Source: Albula goreensis
Lineage: Eukaryota; Chordata; Actinopteri; Albuliformes; Albulidae
DNA length: 64,000 nucleotides
Direction of reading: 5' to 3'
Assembly: GCA_022829145.1 (NCBI GenBank)
Contig: CM040743.1
Location: 30,989,646-31,053,645 of the forward strand
The notes below the pieces were generated by a model. It ran no database searches. It saw only the letters and a program-made list of their open reading frames with translations, and was not told the origin of the DNA. The stretch's first letter is position 1. Each line of letters opens with the position of its first letter. The position numbers and the translations under genes are program-made. Shown here piece after piece: positions 53,201 to 63,900 of this stretch.

Positions 53201-54858
53201 TAAATCTTTCATTCAGACATAATAAACATTTCAGGGCTGTTGGGATGTTAAATTCAGCAGGATCAGTTACTAACCTAAATGTGTCTTATGCAATATCAAG
53301 AGTCCTATATATACACAGAGAGCCACGTCCATGCTGATATATTATGCTATGAACATGAGCGTATTCCCTTCCCACAGTCCATAATAAAGATGACAATAGT
53401 TATAAATTAAGTCAAGCAAAATCAGTTCTCTTATCAGAGGAAATCTTGAAAAATTTTGGCCTGCGTGATGCCAGACTATATATTAAAAACAAAAAAATGT
53501 TCAGAGGTGGGGGGAAGCAGAGGGCACAGAAATGTGCCAGCAGCAAGACAGTCAAACTATGTGACAGCAGAAAAGGCTGAGCATAAACCTGTTCTGCGTT
53601 TATCACAGTTCTATTCTTCTGAGACCTCCGCAAGAATTGTCACTGGGTAATTCAACTTCATGGAAACACAGGATCACATACAAAAGCTAACATATTGTAC
53701 AATAATGTTGTTCAATTTATCATTTCAAAATTAATGGGAAAAAGGAATTCCTATAACAGACAGGACGGGGGACAGGTAATGCTCACACGTGCAACCATTC
53801 AGACAACGTGCTATGCCAACAATGAAATATTAACCATGCTAGCCCATATGCGGAAAGCATTCCGCTTTTCTCTTAAACCACCCCAGAGGATGTAACGTGC
53901 TATATCCTGCAGTGCCAATGGTTCCTGTTTAGAAGGGAAATAATCAAGGTCCATTTCATCTTAGGATATTTCTTGGCAGCTACAGCGGATTATTGTGTAA
54001 TGTTCCATCCATTCGTTTTGCGCCTAACTTCAGACACCTTAGCTACACTATACGTCTGAATGATGCATCCGTAAACACAAAAAAAGATCTCCCCAGCGAC
54101 ATCTACTTAAAGATATAAACATGACACGAACAAATGAATTACCGAACCAGCAAGATTTCAAACCGTAAGATTTCAAAAATCTCGGCTGTCACACTGTCCA
54201 CATAAAAAAAGGTTTAGCCCTTACAAAGCGCCATCAATCTTTCGATTTAACCTAATACTCATCCAATCTCATTGCCGCAGATGTACGAGAATGTTCCATT
54301 TTAGGCAGCTTGCCATTTCGCCATACCAAAATACTGGATAAGCGAATCAATACTTCTGATTTTTAAGGGATAAACCGCAAGTCCTCAGCAATATCCCGGA
54401 AACCAATGGCCTTTCAGTGAATTGCGCCACGGAGATGGAATCAGTAGCTATCACCATACAGTTAAATGATGGGGACGTGCAACCAAGTAACCATGTAAAT
54501 AACGCCCACTGCACATTCAAACAAATTATGTGAAATATGTTACAAAACTGTTCAACAGATAACTTCATAATAATGCATGAATCGCCTTATGATGTATAAT
54601 TAAACGAATAAAGCATGAATGTTATGTAATGTCTGCGTTTCCTGATTTCACTGCAGCCCTGTTTACGTTAGCTAAAAACGCTAACTGGTTAGCTAAGCTA
54701 GCTAACAAGCACAAAACGCAGCACTGCTCCCGTTACCTGTAGGCGCGCTCCCCACGTACGGTATTTTTTCTGTATGGAATGATGTTGGTTCCATTGTCCG
54801 GGATAATGTCGTTGTTATTCTCTCCATTTGGGGATAGTGCTTGGGTGGGACCAGGCAT
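38193..54858 (-). CDS. mapre2: MAPRE2 (EB2), microtubule-associated protein RP/EB family member 2, complete
   Basis: End-binding protein that tracks growing microtubule plus ends; EB2 is the weaker CLIP/APC recruiter of the family. Seven exons on the minus strand: 54858-54737, 47584-47457, 43598-43453, 43325-43109, 41007-40868, 39449-39291 and 38273-38193, giving 330 residues (human 327). The N-terminal extension starting [17 protein letters not shown] is specific to EB2, ruling out MAPRE1 and MAPRE3. The calponin-homology domain spans about residues 57-160 ([11 protein letters not shown] ... [12 protein letters not shown]). It is followed by a Ser/Pro/Ala linker ([14 protein letters not shown]) and the coiled-coil EB-homology domain at about 235-304 ([20 protein letters not shown]). 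The acidic tail ends EEY, which binds CAP-Gly domains. All borders are GT-AG. The gene converges on the EPT1-like gene. Confidence 0.96.
39265..39282 (-). promoter_or_regulatory. mapre2: U-tract next to the MAPRE2 exon 6 donor
   Basis: Eighteen consecutive T on the transcribed strand begin eight bases into the intron. U-rich stretches at this place recruit TIA1/TIAL1 and help U1 recognise a donor. The donor itself (CAG|GTGAGG) is good, so the effect is uncertain. Confidence 0.35.
39291..39449 (-). CDS. mapre2: MAPRE2 exon 6, EB-homology domain
   Basis: 53 codons, residues 252-304, phase 0 on both sides. Encodes [20 protein letters not shown], the dimerising coiled coil and SxIP-binding pocket. 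The donor CAG|GTGAGG is followed after six bases by 18 consecutive T on the minus strand. Confidence 0.96.
40055..40340 (+). repeat. Possible tRNA-like SINE remnant
   Basis: GATGCCACTGGTTGGTGCACAG... followed by GAGTTGGAATCCC, a B-box-like motif, then about 200 bp of moderately GC-rich body. Low-confidence call; in MAPRE2 intron 5. Confidence 0.25.
40868..41007 (-). CDS. mapre2: MAPRE2 exon 5, linker
   Basis: 140 bases, residues 205-251. A basic Ser/Thr/Pro/Ala linker of the type that contacts the microtubule lattice, then [12 protein letters not shown] entering the coiled coil. Acceptor TATGTGCAG, donor CAG|GTAAAG. Confidence 0.93.
41085..41560. mobile_element. DNA-transposon remnant
   Basis: Contains TGAGGCACCCTTTGCCTTCA and GAACAGTTTAAATC, matching a widespread fish transposon whose internal region reads 'GCCTTCAGAACAGCTTCAATTC'. 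Degenerate, in MAPRE2 intron 4. Confidence 0.4.
42372..42800 (-). mobile_element. Tc1/mariner transposase pseudogene fragment
   Basis: Minus strand encodes [11 protein letters not shown], matching the first catalytic Asp block (WSDES.F.L) of Tc1, then after a frameshift [19 protein letters not shown] (Tc1: YGGGSVMVWGCISWDGVG). Internal stops. In MAPRE2 intron 3. Confidence 0.65.
43109..43325 (-). CDS. mapre2: MAPRE2 exon 4
   Basis: 217 bases, residues 133-205. End of the calponin-homology domain ([20 protein letters not shown]) and start of the linker with [14 protein letters not shown], diagnostic for EB2. Acceptor TTTCGTCAG, donor GCAG|GTAAGC. Confidence 0.96.
43453..43598 (-). CDS. mapre2: MAPRE2 exon 3
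   Basis: 146 bases, ending in phase 0 at residue 132. Encodes [20 protein letters not shown] and FKRMNVDK; these are EB2-type residues in the calponin-homology fold. Acceptor CTTCACAG, donor AAG|GTGAGC. Confidence 0.96.
44000..47456. other. MAPRE2 intron 2
   Basis: No exon recognised. The part around 45240-45600 is more GC-rich and less repetitive than its surroundings, but its open frames (45370-45567, 45489-45773) match no family I know. Confidence 0.4.
47457..47584 (-). CDS. mapre2: MAPRE2 exon 2
   Basis: 128 bases. Acceptor GTTATTTTCAG. Starts [20 protein letters not shown], the beginning of the calponin-homology domain. The internal Met (WG-M-AVNVY) is the start used by shorter EB2 isoforms and by EB1/EB3. 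Donor TCAG|GTAAGA. Confidence 0.95.
48370..49065. mobile_element. DNA-transposon remnant
   Basis: Starts with GGTGGCACATCCTTTAGCAG and continues with TTCTGCCACAACATTTCAAC. The minus strand shows [12 protein letters not shown] around 48830-48790, a Tc1-like VMVWGC block. No open transposase. In MAPRE2 intron 1. Confidence 0.45.
49121..49182 (+). repeat. 5S-rRNA-like fragment, probably from a 5S-derived SINE
   Basis: GTCAGTACTTGGATGGGAGA followed by CCTGG is the 3' third of 5S rRNA (box C and beyond). The following AAAAAAGCTGATAACGGCAGTGCTTGTGTTGG resembles the body that follows 5S in fish SINE3-type elements rather than the 5S end itself. Hence a SINE piece, not a 5S gene. Confidence 0.5.
50225..50930 (+). 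mobile_element. Tc1/mariner transposase pseudogene
   Basis: Plus-strand remains of a Tc1-like transposase: SGGVMVWG-like block at about 50550-50580 and [20 protein letters not shown] at 50804-50860, where Tc1 has SPDLNPIE.LW. The catalytic Glu is replaced by Lys and there are frameshifts. In MAPRE2 intron 1. Confidence 0.7.
52890..53015 (-). repeat. Possible tRNA-like SINE remnant
   Basis: On the minus strand a B-box-like GGTTTGAATCCC (52925-52914) lies downstream of CTTTACTCAGCAGACTAATCA, spaced like a tRNA. No tail or target duplication recognised. Confidence 0.3.
54737..54858 (-). CDS. mapre2: MAPRE2 exon 1 (coding part)
   Basis: 122 bases, residues 1-41. Starts [10 protein letters not shown] and contains [15 protein letters not shown], the EB2-specific extension. 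Donor ACAG|GTAACG, phase 2. Confidence 0.95.
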
Positions 54859-55030
54859 TGGGGCTTTCCAAAACGGAACGGACTCTCGTTCGCTCTGAGT
54901 GTGAATAGGTAGCTATGCTAAAGCGCTGCTCGACGTCTTACTGCTTATTCTTCACAAACCCTTGACGTCAAGCTCTGCCCCCAAAGCAGTAGCACTAGAG
55001 TCATGTGACTGTGGGGGTGGGGGTTCGCTA
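54859..55030 (-). promoter_or_regulatory. mapre2: MAPRE2 proximal promoter and 5' leader
   Basis: CpG-richer than the surroundings. A perfect cAMP-response element TGACGTCA at 54963-54970, a GTCATGTGAC E-box at 55000-55009 and a G-rich box GTGGGGGTGGGGG at 55011-55023 lie 100-165 bp upstream of the start codon. No TATA box seen. Confidence 0.5.
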
Positions 55031-55439
55031 TAGCAACCGGCAAATTCATCAAATGGAGTCTAGAAGCATTAGGCCCGTTCGCAGTACTGTAAATTAATAT
55101 TAACAACTGTTCTCATTTCGAATGGAATATCCTGATTTATCAAACTATTTATTATCTTTACACTAACCTTGTAAACAACAATCATTTATACAAATCAATT
55201 TTACACAATCGCATTTCAGCTATAACGCGTTTTAAGAATATTAAATAAATAGAAAGTAAATATATCTTATGAAAACTACAAATTTAAGTTAAAAATACGG
55301 AATTATTGTGACTAATGGTTGGAGGATTTAGAACATCACACAACATTTTGATCTATTGCTATCAGTGTACATTTGGCATCAATACAGGAATGTAGACAAA
55401 GACAATACCTCATAGCTACCAAAAAATATGGTGATGGGT

Positions 55440-55800
55440 CATTGATGTAACGGGCATATTTTTTCAGTTTTTCTCGTGAGTATCAGAACATTCAACCTAA
55501 AACCTAACTGCCTATGCCAGAAGGCTGAAACATGGCTGCAGGTGGACCTTAGCATGACAATGACCACAAGATGAAAAAAAAGAATCGGCTGACTGAAAGA
55601 AAAATAAAATAATATACACAACAACAACATAAGCATTTTGTAATAACCGACTAGAGTTAAACCCAATTGAAAACCTGTGGTCTGAATTGAAGAGGGACGT
55701 CCATAAATAGACCTCAGTGCATCAAGGATTTCAAAAGATTCTGCATGGTAAAATGGTTCAAGATCCCTGCGTTCTACAGTACCCAATGTTTTCTACAGGA
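55440..55800 (+). mobile_element. Tc1/mariner remnant
   Basis: Plus strand reads LNPIENLWSELKRDVHK then a stop at about 55655-55709, the final DDE block of a Tc1-like transposase, preceded by degenerate GACAATGACCACAAG (the 'QDNDPKH' block). Upstream of MAPRE2. Confidence 0.65.
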
Positions 55801-58800
55801 TCTAGAAAACCCAGCAATAATCCAGGTCTGCAGCTGGTGTAAATGAGTTAACATGTGTTCAAAAACCCGGGTGAAGACGCGTCTGACACAGCTCTGCTAT
55901 GGTATGAAAAGGGTTTTGCCTCACACGGGACGTGTTTACGGGGTGCGAGGGATCTCGTTACATGGTTAGTTATGTTTCTAAATACTAAAATGAGGTTACA
56001 CGACACAGAAGTTTAAAAACAGTAAAACAGTAACTACTAAGTGGGTACAAATTCTCAACTCGCCATAAAGCTAATACTGCTAGATTGACGGTAAATTTGT
56101 GAATGAGCAGGATGCTCGAAATTGCTGAAATAAATGATCTGACGACTGAACATCGTTTTTAAAAGGCTGTTTTGCTAATTTTGCTTGCCAGCTATCAATT
56201 AGGCTACAAACAAATATTAGATCTTTTTTATTAAGTCGTATAGGTAAAAATTCAAGAATCATGCAGGTCGCTATTTTGCAGGTGTGATTTTTATTCAGTA
56301 TTAATCTACCGTGTAAGTAATTTTCACGTCTGTAAAGTAAAAACTTGGCATCAATAATACGTACTGTATTTCGACAAAAAACAAGTCACCTGGTTATAAT
56401 AATCCATTGTGAATCAACATCTCAGTAACCTTAAAATGTAATTTGTTTTGGCACTTGATTTCCCCTTCTTTCAAACTGTCTACCATTGAGACTGTAGCAG
56501 AAATCCTGCAGGACCGTTTTCATGGTTGGACCATGGATACAACCATGAAGATCAATTAACAGAACAAGCCTACAAATAAGCTAAATTTTAGTAAACCATG
56601 CAATCTATTAGTTGCAATGGGGGCACATGTAAAAATTTGAATGCATCTGAAATAGTGCATCTTGCCGACTAATTTCAGTTAAAGTTAATGCTGGCTCAAC
56701 TTACCCTTTAGGGCAGAACGTTTGCATGGCATGATATCATCATTATTTTTTATTAGGTCTACATTTTATGAGCAATTTGCCTTGATTCCATGTTTGTGGA
56801 GCCAATATTTTACATTGACCGTAATAAATACATTGTTTGACAAGGGTTGCTCTAATTAAATCTAAAATTTAGTGTTACACTTGTATAAAAGCAATAAAAT
56901 AAAGGTCACATAAACATTCCTTACCCTCCAATGCACCCCTATTTACTGTCAAAACCAAAACTTGCTATTATTGTTGAGCCTGAAGCTTGCCAACATTAAC
57001 TAACATCACCTTGGTAATGTCAGATAAATTACATACATCAGTCTGCAGTCATTAAAGCACAGTCTTGCATGTTGGACAAGCAGTCTGTGAATATGTGGGC
57101 TACATTTGCATATATATAAGCATGCAGCCAAACCCTCCGTCTTTCATTCAGACCACAAGTTTTAAATTTTGTTCATTTCCAAATTCACTTAAGCCTATGA
57201 AAATCCATTGTTATCTGTCAGACAACAATGCAAATGACAACCGTTACAGTGGGCAGGATTAAATGTTCAGAGTTAAATATTCAACCTACACCTCTGTGGT
57301 CTGTAGTGAGGACCCTTTTAGCAGGTACACACAATGATAGGCCTAGTTCTATAAAAATCAGAATGGGTGATTGAAGATAATTCATGCAAACAGAAACAAT
57401 TCAATTATCACACACAAACACAGCACTGTAATCAACCTCATTAAGTGCCCTCATCAGACTTGTGATGTTATGATTGATGGATATTTACTTATCTTGATTA
57501 AAGATCTGCAAATGTTTAAAGGGTGCTTTCAGTAACCCCTTGTTATTCAGTAACTTCAAAAACCCAAATGGACTACTGTGTGTGACACTTTTCTGATGAT
57601 GTCATCACTTTCTTTTACAAACTGCTCGGGTACTTCAACCTGGTCAACTTTTTTCAGTGATAGTAACTGTGCATTGTAATTACCTACACAAGTTCACAAT
57701 GGCAAGACATTATATCAGTATGGATATGACTGCAGCTGCACATGCAAGTCTGTTTGATGGCTCAGTGTTTTAAACGACAGCATTTGAAAATTGTATTTTT
57801 GGTAAGAGAAAAGCTTTTGAATGAAAACCTTTAATGGTTTTTGCTCATTGAACTCCAATTCATTTTGAAAGAGAGAATTGGTAAGGTTGTTTGACTGACC
57901 AATTAGGCAAAAATGCCTTTGAAAGTGGTCGCTGTCAACTCAAATGCCATGGAAAGCGGTCATTGTCAAGTCATTGTTTAAGGTTAACAATATAATAAAA
58001 CACTTGAATGGAAAGACCTTGAAGCGCATAAAGATACTCTGGTTTTAAATGCAATGACATCTGCCATTATTTGAGATGAACGCAACTAATATTTCAGGTC
58101 AAATTATTGTTTGTAAACACTTAAACACTCACCTGAAATGTGTGTTGGAGCACACCCAGTGCCAGGAGTAGCAGCACCGGAAAGGGAAGCAAACATGTTA
58201 GGTTAATAAAGCTAGCCGTCATTCATTGTTTCATATTGTCATAGTTCTGCTATGATGTCAGTCAATGTAAATATTGGTAAACAGCATGACTTGTGTCGGC
58301 CCCGAGGTATGTAAATAGCACTATTTGTTTTCCTATTATTCATAGCAAAACAAAATGTTTCCTTGAAGTGTATTAAGAAAGCAGGGAGGGGGAATTGACT
58401 TTCATACTAAAATGGTGACATCTTTTTATGTGTTCATAATGTAATTGGTGGGTGGGAAATAATATACAAAAGTGTGGGCCTGTGATGTTTCAGGGTGGGG
58501 GAAAACTTGACAATATGTTACTGGTGACCAGTCAATGGTCTTTGCATTTTTTAAATAATTGTGCATTGTAGTTAAAGTAAAAAAAAAAATGAATTTATTA
58601 TCTTGCTTGGATCAATGAAGTTAAAGGCTATTGATGCTGTAAAAAAAATTGGAATATCCTAGACCTTGGTAGCAGCTTACTAAGTTGTCAAAAGAAAAGC
58701 TCCCCTGTATCTCTGACCTGATACAGTGTATCAGACCTGACTGTCATATCCGATACACTAGCTAGGTCTCCAGGACTTCTACCTATATATATATATATAT

Positions 58801-61800
58801 ATATTTTTGATATATGGGTATTGTAGTCATGACAACCTATGTACATCGCACTTTATGGCACAGCAGTTCAGACCACTGCTGTAGTTGCTTGAAAGTCTCA
58901 TGCGTTTACTATGATACCCAAGGACCATTTGGTCTTGAGTGTCCTCCATTCAGGTGCCAGTCATTTATCGAGCTACCACCAGCACTAGTTGGAATAAGTC
59001 ACTAAATTTATGACTGAAGCATCGTTATAAACTATGCTTTAACTAAAATGTTTACTGTAAAGTGAAAGTGTGGACTAATGTACTTCATTTGCTTGACAAC
59101 TAAAACGTCGACAAACTATCAATCCAGACTACAAATTTACCATTTCCATTGTGGTGCCGGGGGTACAATGCAACTGAAACATATCGTCAGATACAAGAAT
59201 TAAGCAGTGAACAAATAATTTAACTACAATACTATTTTGTTTACTCTAGCTGTACATTCTCTACTTTCCCCATCATGAATAGTTCTTACTAACATTTATA
59301 TAGTTTGCGTTAAGAATTTCAGGACTGTTACCGTTGCACAAAACATGTAATGAACGCAACAATTTTTGTGCATGCAGGGCTACATATTTTCATTAGGGCT
59401 CATAAATGTAGTTTCTACCAACAAAAAATGCAAGCAAAAAAAATATTGATGAATACAAAAATATTTTCTAATTTGTTAGTATGCACAGTTTATGATCAAA
59501 ACTGTGTGTAAGCATAACTAATGTGTGATGCCCAATGTCCTATACTGTACAAACAGGCAGTGCAGCAAGTCTGGACTCATCACATTGGAAAAGTGGCACC
59601 CAAACAGATTTGGACAGAAAAGGAGTTGTAGCAAGAGCTCTGAAGAGCTGAAAGAGACCGGCCTCCACCGAAACATGTGTACTAGCGCCACTGTGTGTCC
59701 ACAAATGACTCAACGTTTAGAAGGTCTGTGCTGTTGGAACAGGAATGTTTTGTGGAAACTCAAATGTTATCAGCTGTTCAAGAAGGAGGAAATATACCTG
59801 GGACCACTGCCTCCAACCAAGGAATGGTCAGGCCCTGCTATAAAAGCAAGAGACACACAGAATTGTCCCTTTGAGACTGAGCAAAAATTGCAACTGTGCA
59901 ACTGCCTTCTCTGCTTTTTGTCAACATCCATGTGAGTTTTTTGGAGAAAAAGTGAAAGACAGAGGGGAAGAAATGTTGCAGAAAAGCACAACATTACACT
60001 TCCACTGCTTTAAACTGAATTTATAATTTGAGTACATGAACACTGTACTGGACAGTGTCTGAGTTCTGGGTGGAAAGTAAATATTAAAAAATACACTGAA
60101 GTATCCCTTCAGGGAAGGCAGTTAGGATTACAAAGGGTTAATTAATTAACGTTATTCATTCAAAATTACATTGTTCTCTTTAATCATCAGTAACATGTAT
60201 ACTGCATATTGCTAATGGCACACTTACGTGTCATTTTCCGCAAAGTGAGGGGCTAACAGCCATCAGAGAAATAAGAGAAATTAAAAAAAAGAAACCTCCA
60301 GTCCAGTTTCCTCTAATTAAACAAATACCTCCCTCTCCAGACAGCTTTTCAGGCTGAGTGCAAAAACTGAAATAATTTGAAATGTAAATTATATTGGTAT
60401 TTTTTTTTATCACTTAATCAACAGAACAAATAATCAATCAGCACCATTTCTTAAAGTAGAATCTCATATGACTAATACATGAGCTAGACATTATGATATT
60501 AAAATGAATAACTCAAGAGGGCCTGTGGCTCTCTGAGATCAATTCTTTTCAGAAGTACATACATTAATTCATACAACTGCATGGGTCAGGGACATAACAC
60601 ATTTTTTTGACGGTATGTTACCAAACTCTATGAACCTCTCTCACACACTTGTGCATGTGTGTTTTATCCACATTTCCCTCGATTTTGCCATGATATAAGC
60701 CTCCAAAGCCATGCATGTTATGTCAACATATCCATTTTAAGGATTATGATTTAAGATACGGATTATAGGAAACAGTAAATCACTGACTACACTTTGTTAG
60801 GACTGAATTCATAATTTTAAATTGAAGATTTTCACCAACCTTTTTCATCCACGCCACCCTGTGAAATGTTGCAGTCTGTCCTTCGATAGTCTGAAAGAAT
60901 AGATACAACCGTTGATTTACAAGTGGCACAATGGTCCTGCATTTGGAAGTGTTCTACTGGTACATGGAAATGTGGACAGAAGCAGACAGAGGCTCTACTG
61001 AAAGAGAAAAACAATAGATATCTGTTGGGGGAGTTTCTGTGGTCAACAGATGTGCTATCTTGTCTTTTCTCTGCTCTCACAGATGTAAAAGCAATCAGAG
61101 ATTATACATTATGAACCCAAGCATGTATATTTAGGTAGTGAAGTTTGTCTAACAGCTTTAATCCAACATAAGCTACAACATAATACTAAAGAGCCGGCTA
61201 ATACTTGTAGTTCATACATTTTGTTAGTTTTTCCACAACTTAAGACAGCCAGCTACCTATTTCATATTCCTTAATCCCAGGCACAAATACAAAACTGAAG
61301 CCTTGAAAATCAAGAATCCAGAAAGGTTTGTCTATTGAGCCGTGGAAAAATAATTATATTATGACATAATGAAATCTTAGCTGGGGAATCAGGACTCCAG
61401 TTCCGGAGTCAAAAGTGGACCACTGAATTTCCTGTCACATTTAATACTGCCAGGAAAAAAATGTGAATTGTGCGTGACGCATTAAACGTGTCCAATTGTT
61501 TGCTCTAAGGTCTGACTTGGTGTATGTGGGCTAATTAGTGTTTTTGCTCATTCGATTGTGCTGGTTAGACCACATGCTCATGAGATGAGTCTGAAGGGTT
61601 AGGCCTCCAGAACAATGTTGACCGGAATGGAGATAAAATAATCAGCGCTGATTCATTGTGTCGAACACTGTTCTAAAGAATTGGTTCATTAGAAAGATTT
61701 GAGCACTACGGTTTTCCTCCTTTTCTGCTGTAATGCTTAGCCAGTTGCTACCTCACCAATTCGCACCTCAAACCATATCCCATAATGGTAAGCCTGGGAG

Positions 61801-63798
61801 TTTTTAGAACATACTGCTGTACCATAAATGTTCCTTTACTCCATCTGCTTCCTGAAGGCCACATTTGCTGCTGAACACATTAATGCACACATTCATGCAT
61901 TATTCATGACGTTTTGGAAGCAGTGTTTTATGATAGCACAAGAGTACATTTACTTTAGTTTTGGTTCCTTAGAGTGCAAAGCAGATGGTATATATTTTAG
62001 AAATTTTTCCCACCAGCTACACGTGCACTTACTTGCCCCTACCACACCAACACCAATGACTGGTACATTTGTCATTTTCCTAGGGTGTGTTCATGTAAGA
62101 ACATGCTGGGAAGGGAAGAACCACCTGCACGTGTCATGCCAAAATAAAATTTAAAGGATTTTCAACCTTTATTGAGTGAAATTGTTGTATAATTATTGCC
62201 AACCCTTTGCCTCATACAATTGGGTTCTTAGAATCTTTCATGCAACTCCCTAAAATTCTGCAAAGCAGGTGATGCAATTAAATCAAGCAACTGATTCAGG
62301 GCAAACTAAGTATGAAGTAATAGTATGAAGTAACAGTTCACGGAAATAAGTAACTGCAAAGTGAGAAGCGGTTGCAATGGGAAGGACCATTATTTACTAG
62401 CAGCGTCACAAAATGAGCTGGAGGGAAAAGAGCATCCAATCTATTCTGGTTGCTGTACAAGTTTGGTATGACTTGTTCCATGGCTAATGGTGACAGCGTT
62501 GGACTGGTGTGAATTGTCCCAAGTGTTTTCTAGCAGATCTGGTGTGAAAGTGGCCACAGTGTGCACTATTTTAGTTGAAAGGACATCCCATGAACTGCAT
62601 GCTTGGAGCTGAATGTAAAAAAAGGTTGAGAGTGCAACATGAGACTTGCCTATTTAAAAGCAAAGACAATTAGCACTATGCACAAAGAACTACAAATGCA
62701 GTAGTATCTAAGAAACAATTCCAATTAACAAAGATTTAAAATATTTATATTGGTATAATAAGGCTTCTTGAGAAGACTTTCAGCATTACAAATATTTCTC
62801 AGAGTGTATCTCTTTAAGTTCTACTATAGATAACAAATATATAAATAAATAAACATTATTAGTCTGTTGTTGGATGAAAGATTAGACAAATATCTGATAA
62901 AAATGATCCCAAATGCAATTACTTTTTGATTGACTGCTAGATATTTTTAAACAGGTGAACAAAGTAGAGCCTGAGGTCTTAATTCAATTTCACCAATCAA
63001 TTTTCAATTTAAAAAATTAGGGTAGTTAGGTATACTAATAACGACTGCACATAAAACAACCTTATATGATTTCATCAACAATTAAGCAAGCAATAATTGC
63101 ATGCCTCCTTCAGGCAAGTTTTGAAGAACGCATACAGAAACATGAAAAAGCCCAAATGACACACATGAGCAAATTCAGGAAACATACAGCAGCTTCAATA
63201 GATTTCACGTAGGTTTGTGTAACATACGGCTAGAAGTGTTCGCATTAACTTGGCTACATTCATTCACAGGCAGATACATCTACATCTATATTTTGCATGA
63301 GACAGTCGTCCGTTTTAATTGATTGTTTTTGTTGAGATTGCACCATGTTTGATAGGGTAATTACTTGTCATACAGATTTACACAGATGCAATTCAGTTTG
63401 CAGGATACTTTGTAAATAGCTAATTTAGCTTGCAAGTGTGCGTTTGAATCGAAGCAAGTTCATTTCCTGTGTGCAAAATCCCGAATAAAAATGAAATGAA
63501 GATAACATTCTTGAAAGTAATATCAAATAACATCAAAACCGGCAAAGACCATGCTAACTGGCATCATTGACAATTATAGTAATTGTTTGTCCAACTTAGC
63601 TTAGCATATTAGCAGGAATGATGAACCGAAACCAAAGCCCACGTTGACACATTTGACTTTTACGATGATCTGCCACTTTTAAAACACTGAAGCAATCGTA
63701 AATCAGACGCATTAAGCTGATCTGCTTGGATGAGAGTGACAGCGGCAATTAATGCTGCTACAAAAAGATATAACTGATGCATCTTGCACTTCACTCAC
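55801..63798. other. DNA upstream of MAPRE2 exon 1
   Basis: Eight kilobases without a supported exon. Contains the (TA)n repeat at 58784, an open frame of 136 codons at 59525-59935 with no recognised similarity, and non-repetitive sequence at 61440-62060 rich in homeodomain-like motifs. If the 63.8-kb exon is a MAPRE2 first exon, this is its first intron. Confidence 0.45.
58784..58805. repeat. (TA)n microsatellite
   Basis: Eleven TA units. Other simple repeats in the window: (AC)-rich DNA at 20309-20340, (CA)n at 29131-29146, a T-run at 13441-13459, an A-run at 25970-25988, an AT-rich run at 17074-17116 and a C-run at 38500-38510. Confidence 0.9.
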
Positions 63799-63900
63799 CA
63801 GTTCTCTCAGTTCACTGTTTCCTGGTGTGTCGTCCACAAGCAGCTGCTCTTCTGATTTACTCCACCCTCACTTCACTCTCACTTAATCACGTGATCACGC
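63799..63900 (-). other. Candidate non-coding first exon, possibly alternative MAPRE2 exon 1
   Basis: On the minus strand a strong donor CTG|GTGAGTGA ends at 63799, directly downstream of an E-box (TCACGTGA, 63887-63894) and a CpG-containing stretch. There is no ATG in the exon, as expected for an untranslated leader. Spliced to MAPRE2 exon 2 it would give a protein starting at the internal Met of MAVNVY, like known short EB2 isoforms. It could instead belong to an unrelated gene or be a chance donor. Confidence 0.3.

Noticed and set aside
38193-54858. First reading of the minus-strand EB gene as MAPRE3 (which is near SELENOI in human)
   Set aside because: The N-terminal extension MPGPTQ..., [12 protein letters not shown] and [10 protein letters not shown] are EB2-specific.
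60840-60890. Possible 51-base minus-strand exon (TTTCAG acceptor, AAG|GTTGGT donor)
   Set aside because: The donor is weak, no protein similarity in any frame, and no partner exon was found.
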